This document shows, one piece after another, positions 7,070-10,100 of a DNA stretch of 10,100 nt (its first letter is position 1; every line of letters begins with the position of its first letter). The translations under genes were made by a program, and so were the position numbers. This stretch comes from Rickettsiales bacterium. Lineage in GTDB: Bacteria; Pseudomonadota; Alphaproteobacteria; Rickettsiales; UBA1997. The DNA lies in NCBI GenBank assembly GCA_031284025.1, contig JAITAR010000022.1:1-10100 (forward strand), in the 5' to 3' direction. The notes beneath the pieces were generated by a model that was not told where the DNA came from, did no database searches, and saw nothing but the letters and a program-made list of their open reading frames with translations.

Positions 7070-7113
7070 AATTTCGTGCGCGGACACAGCGCTCCCCATC
7101 TCTAACAGAAATT
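7070..7113. terminator. Possible structured region between two convergent genes
   Basis: AATTTC (7070-7075) pairs with GAAATT (7108-7113), and inside it GCGC (7078-7081) pairs with GCGC (7089-7092) around a seven-base loop. The location between convergent stop codons (7031 and 7134) suits a two-way terminator. No T-run follows on either strand, so the call is weak. Confidence 0.2.
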
Positions 7114-7133
7114 GGTCCAGTGAAGATCATTTT

Positions 7134-7553
7134 CTATTCGACCTCGTTAGCTTCAAGAAATAACGATTGAGAAAGCATGGTAAAGAAGTTTTGGTATGGC
7201 ACTGGATTTTCTATAGCACTGAGTCCTTTTTGGCCATTTGCCCGAACAATAACTTTATCATTTCCAATGGATCTAACCGAAACCGTTAGTTTTGACGATT
7301 TTCCAAATGATGTACCACTAACCATTCCCAGTTCGTCATCGGCTCTATTAACTATAAAATCTAGATCCTGCATAGTTGCTATTACACTTCTCAATACAAG
7401 TTTTCTGTCTCCCGTATCAAAGGAACGAGATTGATAGCTACGTAGTTTAACCTGAGATTCCGAAGTTCCTAGAATGCGTTTGTCCACATAGCTACATGAA
7501 GTCAACAGAGCGACTATTTCTACAGTAATAAAAAATAAAGAAATCCTTTGCAT
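7134..7553 (-). CDS. Lipoprotein of unknown function, paralogue of the preceding gene product
   Basis: The start is placed at ATG 7553, not the upstream in-frame ATG at 7577, because AAGGAG (7565-7560) lies six bases before it, the longer form would overlap the upstream gene, and a proper signal peptide then begins at residue 1. The 139-residue product has a type II signal peptide ending in the lipobox LLTSC, with lipid-bearing C20. The mature part contains LRSVIATMQDLDFIVNRADDELGMVSG (about 54-80), then VSVRSI and VIVRANG strands, and ends YQNFFTMLSQSLFLEANEVE. The first and last of these blocks match the preceding gene product closely, so the two arose by duplication. It is third in a three-lipoprotein operon with a 13-base gap to the gene before. 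It should sit in the outer or inner membrane facing the periplasm. The function is unknown. Confidence 0.85.
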   Translation of the reverse strand: MQRISLFFITVEIVALLTSCSYVDKRILGTSESQVKLRSYQSRSFDTGDRKLVLRSVIATMQDLDFIVNRADDELGMVSGTSFGKSSKLTVSVRSIGNDKVIVRANGQKGLSAIENPVPYQNFFTMLSQSLFLEANEVE

Positions 7554-7559
7554 GAGTTG

Positions 7560-7565
7560 CTCCTT
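7560..7565 (-). promoter_or_regulatory. Ribosome binding site that fixes the lipoprotein start
   Basis: AAGGAG on the minus strand lies six bases before ATG 7553. It also lies between the two candidate starts (7577 and 7553) and so decides for the shorter protein. Confidence 0.8.
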
Positions 7566-7566
7566 T

Positions 7567-8082
7567 CTATATGTCATTGGCAGTCAAAAACAGAGATTGA
7601 CTCAATTTATTAAAAAAATCTCCAAAAATATCTGGATTATTAATTTTTCTCACTCTAGTCCGACCCATATTATCTGTTATGATATTGGAGAAGCTAATTC
7701 TAATGTTATAGCCTCCTTTGTTTCTATTTTGCGTGGAGAGCAGGGTCACGTATATTTTTTGACTAACATCATAGACAGGTTGGCTCCCATTGGCCTGAGC
7801 AAAAGATATGGCCATCATTTTTTCAGCTTCAGAACCCGCGCTTCTATCCTTTGTAGCAGTCACTAGACCAAGTTTTGCATTACTTTCCTCTATGGTAAAA
7901 CCTAAATCCTGTAAAACCTGTATACAGGCCGATAGCATACCGACTTCGTCGTTGGATTCAAAATGCTTTGTCTCCATTTGTCTTTTTTTAATAAGTTGTA
8001 CGTTATCTACGTGATAATAGTCCCCATATGGAGCACAGGCAGATATTGTTAGCATCAAACAAAGTAGCAGTGTTTTGGTCAT
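7567..8082 (-). CDS. Lipoprotein of unknown function, second gene of lipoprotein operon
   Basis: The start is placed at ATG 8082 rather than 8139: the 19 extra residues of the longer frame would overlap the upstream gene and spoil the signal peptide, while MTKTLLLCLMLTISAC from 8082 is a clean type II signal peptide with lipid-bearing C16. The 171-residue protein contains MLSACIQVLQDLGFTIEESNAKLGLVTATK (about 49-78), a central part (about 80-145) longer than in its paralogue, with predicted strands IYVTLLST and YNIRISF, and the ending FFNKLSQSLFLTANDI. The helix block and the LSQSLFL ending are shared with the next gene product. The gap to the upstream stop is 13 bases and no good ribosome site is visible, so coupling to the BamE-like gene is likely. 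No function can be named. Confidence 0.85.
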   Translation of the reverse strand: MTKTLLLCLMLTISACAPYGDYYHVDNVQLIKKRQMETKHFESNDEVGMLSACIQVLQDLGFTIEESNAKLGLVTATKDRSAGSEAEKMMAISFAQANGSQPVYDVSQKIYVTLLSTQNRNKGGYNIRISFSNIITDNMGRTRVRKINNPDIFGDFFNKLSQSLFLTANDI

Positions 8083-8095
8083 GGAATAATTCTTT

Positions 8096-8494
8096 TTAGA
8101 AGCTAGAAGTTTTATAGGAAAAATCTCTAACCATACCATTATTGCTAAATTTAATAATAATTGTCAGAGTTTTTTGACTGGAAGATGAACGATTAATATT
8201 TCCCCCTAGCCCTGCCAGCGATAGCAATATTCCATTTCCTTCACTGGATGAAGAAACACTGGTAGAAATTTTATCATAGATCCAAGTTTCTCTTCTTTCA
8301 CTATCTGTAGTTATCATATTAGGCGAACCAAGAGCTTCTACAACTTTCGTCGAACTCATTCCAATTTTAATTTCCCTCTGCACATCAGCAACTGTAATTG
8401 TCGCCTGCTCCGGCGGAAGATAATTCGAGCAGCCTAACAGGGCCACTAGTGGGAATGCTCCCGCTAAAATAATAAAAAGTAAATTCTTCTTCAT
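8096..8494 (-). CDS. BamE/SmpA-OmlA-like lipoprotein
   Basis: The 132-residue product has a type II signal peptide with lipobox ALLGC and lipid-bearing C22. Residues about 36-76 (VQREIKIGMSSTKVVEALGSP, then ETWIYDKI) match the SmpA/OmlA fold in which a 'G-M-s-x-x-x-V...lG-P' helix precedes a 'W-x-Y' strand. The middle (79-107) is Ser- and Gly-rich and low in complexity, and the end has KTLTIIIKF and a final YKTSSF. BamE itself belongs to the outer-membrane barrel assembly complex, but many short lipoproteins share this domain, so I do not name it bamE. AGGGAG (8505-8500) lies five bases before the ATG. It leads the operon of three lipoproteins, which suggests that the three act together in the outer membrane or periplasm. 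Confidence 0.8.
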   Translation of the reverse strand: MKKNLLFIILAGAFPLVALLGCSNYLPPEQATITVADVQREIKIGMSSTKVVEALGSPNMITTDSERRETWIYDKISTSVSSSSEGNGILLSLAGLGGNINRSSSSQKTLTIIIKFSNNGMVRDFSYKTSSF

Positions 8495-8516
8495 ATGATC
8501 TCCCTAATTAGTAGTG

Positions 8517-8547
8517 ATTAAACATAAATCTAACTGAAATACGGCAA
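8517..8547 (-). promoter_or_regulatory. Candidate promoter for the lipoprotein operon
   Basis: On the minus strand TTGCCG (8547-8542) and TTTAAT (8522-8517) are 19 bases apart, longer than ideal. Transcription would begin near 8510 and leave a short leader with the AGGGAG ribosome site. The position directly before the first lipoprotein gene supports it; the spacing argues against. Confidence 0.3.
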
Positions 8548-8564
8548 GGGGCTAAACTAGTTTT

Positions 8565-8834
8565 CTATTTTTTCAGTTTCAAATAATACCTCAATGGCAA
8601 AAACACAGCTCCCTCAAATTCCCTTTTGTCTATGTTTCTGCTATTAAGTTTAAACTCATATACTTTAAGTGCAAGATGAATTTATTGCCATTGAAACCAT
8701 TGTAGATTTTTCAACCATCGATATATTCTATCAACCTTCTCTACAAAGTTATTTGTCCCTAGAAAATACAAAACCACTCCAGCGTACCTTTTCGACGAAT
8801 AGCTATAGTTATAGTTTATAGCTTGCTGTGTACT
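8565..8834 (-). pseudogene. Gene remnant, or lost C-terminal extension of the MORN gene
   Basis: The 314 bases between the MORN stop and the BamE-like start are not empty. One minus-strand frame is open for 50 codons (8834-8685), meets a single TAA (8684-8682), and continues for 38 codons to TAG (8567-8565). The conceptual product reads like protein: KRYAGVVLYFLGTNNFVEKV and RIYRWLKNLQWFQWQ before the stop, then VYEFKLNSRNIDKREFEGAV and FLPLRYYLKLKK after it. There is no start codon with a ribosome site at the head. The frame is shifted by one from the MORN frame and meets it at a CTATAAACTATAACTATAG stretch, where a one-base indel could have cut the MORN gene short. I do not recognise the family. 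The open length could partly be chance in AT-rich DNA. Confidence 0.4.
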
Positions 8835-10011
8835 CTATCGTTGTGGATTTACTGAAGATTAAATCACAATTTCCAATTTCTGAACTTTTTAGTCGTTTGC
8901 TATTTTTGCGCATTATCTCTAAATTATCTCTGAAGGCCTCTATTTCGGAGATAACTATTTCTTTTTTTTCTGTTTTTTTTCTCAACTCCAGATCTTTAAC
9001 ATCATATTTTTTATTGATGTCATTTTTTGTTTCATCCTCCTTCCATTTGCCACTATACACTGTTCTTCCATTTTCATCTATGAATTTTCCATTTCCATCT
9101 CTTTGATCATTTTTCCAATTACCAACGTATTCATAGCCATTCTTATATTTACAGGTGCCCACTCCTTCCCTAACGCCATCGCGCCAAAAGCCTTCGTAGA
9201 TTTCACCGTCAACCCACATATATCTTCCCTTACCACACATATCATCATTTTCCCATTCGCCTTCATATATGTCTCCATTGGCGTAAATTTGCTTACCTTT
9301 TCCGTCTTTTCTATCATTAAGCCATTCACCTTCATAGACATCTCCATCTGAATAAAAACATTTTCCAATTCCTTCCCTTTTACCATCATCATTAAATTCT
9401 CCCTCGTAGATATCACCGTTAGCAAATTCTCGTCTAACTACCTCAACATTTCTTCTGTGTTCTTCGCCGTAGTTAGATATCTCACTGTCTGGTTTCTGTG
9501 TCTTTATTTTTTTTATTTCGCCATCATGCCATAGGTCACTATGTACACTGCCATCTTTGGCTATAGTTCTTCCTTTGCCACTTCTGACATCGTATTTCCA
9601 GTTGCCATCATATATTTCATCGTTGCTATAGAACATTTTTCCTTTTCCATCTCTTGCACCATTCTTCAAACTTCCTTTGTAGTATTCGCCATTTTTCCAT
9701 ATGTAAGTCCCTTTTCCACTAATTACATCATTTTTCCAATCGCCTTCGAAGAAGTCACCATTGGCATAGAACATTTTTCCTCTACCATCTTTCATGCCTT
9801 TTTTAAAGGTACCTTCGTAGATGTTATTATCAGGGTATATGGTAAGCAGTTTCTGTTTTTTAGAGAAAATACCCTTCGGCACAGCGGAGCCATCTTTTGC
9901 TCTGATGGTTTTAGCTAATAATCTATCTCCGTATAGTTCGCATTCATAGATTTTATTATTAGCATCCCTAATCGTTACATTCACCTTGCAACTACTTAGT
10001 TTCCCATTCAT
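8809..10011 (-). CDS. MORN-repeat protein
   Basis: MORN repeats of about 23 residues (pattern Y-x-G-x-W/F, then G-x-G) form an elongated beta sheet and often bind membrane lipids or partner proteins. In the 400-residue product they occur in two blocks: four at residues 64-154 and five and a half at 201-326, split by a degenerate charged stretch (155-197). Examples are IYEGTFKKGMKDGRGK (64-79) and IYEGEWENDDMCGKGR (248-263). The first 60 residues form a separate small domain, and residues 330-378 are highly charged and probably coiled coil. No signal peptide or membrane helix is seen, so it is cytoplasmic or exported by a route without a cleaved signal. AGGAGG (10020-10015) precedes the ATG by only three bases; an in-frame TAA upstream excludes an earlier start. 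Its exact function is unknown; an effector or membrane-associated scaffold is possible in a host-associated bacterium. Confidence 0.88.
   Translation of the reverse strand: MNGKLSSCKVNVTIRDANNKIYECELYGDRLLAKTIRAKDGSAVPKGIFSKKQKLLTIYPDNNIYEGTFKKGMKDGRGKMFYANGDFFEGDWKNDVISGKGTYIWKNGEYYKGSLKNGARDGKGKMFYSNDEIYDGNWKYDVRSGKGRTIAKDGSVHSDLWHDGEIKKIKTQKPDSEISNYGEEHRRNVEVVRREFANGDIYEGEFNDDGKREGIGKCFYSDGDVYEGEWLNDRKDGKGKQIYANGDIYEGEWENDDMCGKGRYMWVDGEIYEGFWRDGVREGVGTCKYKNGYEYVGNWKNDQRDGNGKFIDENGRTVYSGKWKEDETKNDINKKYDVKDLELRKKTEKKEIVISEIEAFRDNLEIMRKNSKRLKSSEIGNCDLIFSKSTTIEYTASYKL
9034..9822 (-). repeat. MORN coding repeat array (two blocks)
   Basis: The 69-base coding period encodes repeats at 9822-9550 (four units) and 9411-9034 (five and a half units). 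Units differ at many bases, so the array is old rather than freshly duplicated, with the YEGEW and GKGK cores best kept in the second block. Confidence 0.85.
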
Positions 10012-10051
10012 AGGCCTCCTGTTACTTTTTTAAAAGAAATTACTAGAATCG

Positions 10052-10067
10052 ACTAATAGACTAATAG
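10052..10067. repeat. 8-base tandem repeat at the MORN transcription start
   Basis: ACTAATAG occurs twice head to tail (10052-10059, 10060-10067). It overlaps the expected transcription start of the MORN gene at about 10064. It could be an operator or a chance repeat. Confidence 0.6.
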
Positions 10068-10070
10068 TGA

Positions 10071-10099
10071 AAAATAATTATTCAATAGATAACCGTCAA
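10071..10099 (-). promoter_or_regulatory. Promoter of the MORN gene
   Basis: On the minus strand TTGACG (10099-10094, five of six bases of TTGACA) and TATTTT (10076-10071, four of six of TATAAT) are 17 bases apart. Transcription from about 10064 gives a leader of roughly 50 bases ending in AGGAGG. This is the best -35/-10 pair in the window and suggests that the MORN gene has its own transcription unit. Confidence 0.5.
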
Positions 10100-10100
10100 A

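Noticed and set aside
7037..7140. ATTTTCTATTCG at 7037-7048 and 7129-7140 as ends of an inserted element
   Set aside because: The enclosed stretch of about 80 bases has no terminal inverted repeats or gene, and a 12-base repeat in AT-rich DNA is weak evidence alone.
7554..7577. Longer N-terminus (8 extra residues) for the third lipoprotein
   Set aside because: The AAGGAG site lies downstream of that ATG, the extension overlaps the upstream gene, and it displaces the signal peptide.
8083..8139. Longer N-terminus (19 extra residues) for the second lipoprotein
   Set aside because: It would overlap the BamE-like gene by 44 bases and put a charged, non-signal stretch before a clean lipoprotein signal peptide.
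9078..9425. 115-codon minus-strand frame and plus-strand frames (9103-9351, 9541-9918) within the MORN gene
   Set aside because: These mirror the 69-base repeat period of the MORN gene in other frames, and their composition (Met/Lys-rich or Phe/Ile-rich) is that of shadow frames.

Overview
This AT-rich window looks like chromosome from a Gram-negative alphaproteobacterium, probably a host-associated one of the Rickettsiales or Holosporales type. The reasons are the Rickettsia-like short phosphatidylserine decarboxylase beside pssA, a YidC with lysine at the groove position, an LPS gene (lpxK), short spacing between housekeeping genes, and an accessory half with a MORN-repeat protein, a gene remnant and a repeat-bearing exported protein. 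The lineage is inferred from protein character, not from a search.

Left half (1-6081), cell-envelope housekeeping. The window opens in a tRNA-Gln(UUG) on the minus strand, cut by the window edge. A minus-strand pair follows: dacA-like D,D-carboxypeptidase and lpxK, overlapping by 14 bases. Divergent from it is yidC (+), which runs tail-to-tail into tsaE (-). tsaE is the last gene of a minus-strand series psd, pssA, tsaE that makes phosphatidylethanolamine (PssA then Psd) and contributes to tRNA t6A modification (TsaE). Two unlisted small ORFs sit in this series: 37 codons just before psd, and 33 codons starting in the pssA stop codon.

Right half (6082-10100), accessory or lineage-specific. 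A plus-strand gene (6279-7031) encodes an exported protein with an internal duplication, an acidic middle and a lysine-rich tail. Facing it is a minus-strand operon of three lipoproteins: a BamE/SmpA-like one, then two that are paralogues of each other. Upstream on the same strand is a MORN protein of about nine and a half repeats with a good sigma-70-type promoter and an AGGAGG ribosome site. Between the MORN gene and the lipoprotein operon is a 314-base gap that holds one long reading frame broken by a single TAA, read here as a gene remnant or a lost C-terminal extension of the MORN protein.

The left half jointly supplies phospholipid, lipid A, peptidoglycan trimming and membrane-protein insertion. 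The right half is dominated by exported or repeat proteins of unknown role. No CRISPR array, insertion sequence or known defence system was seen.
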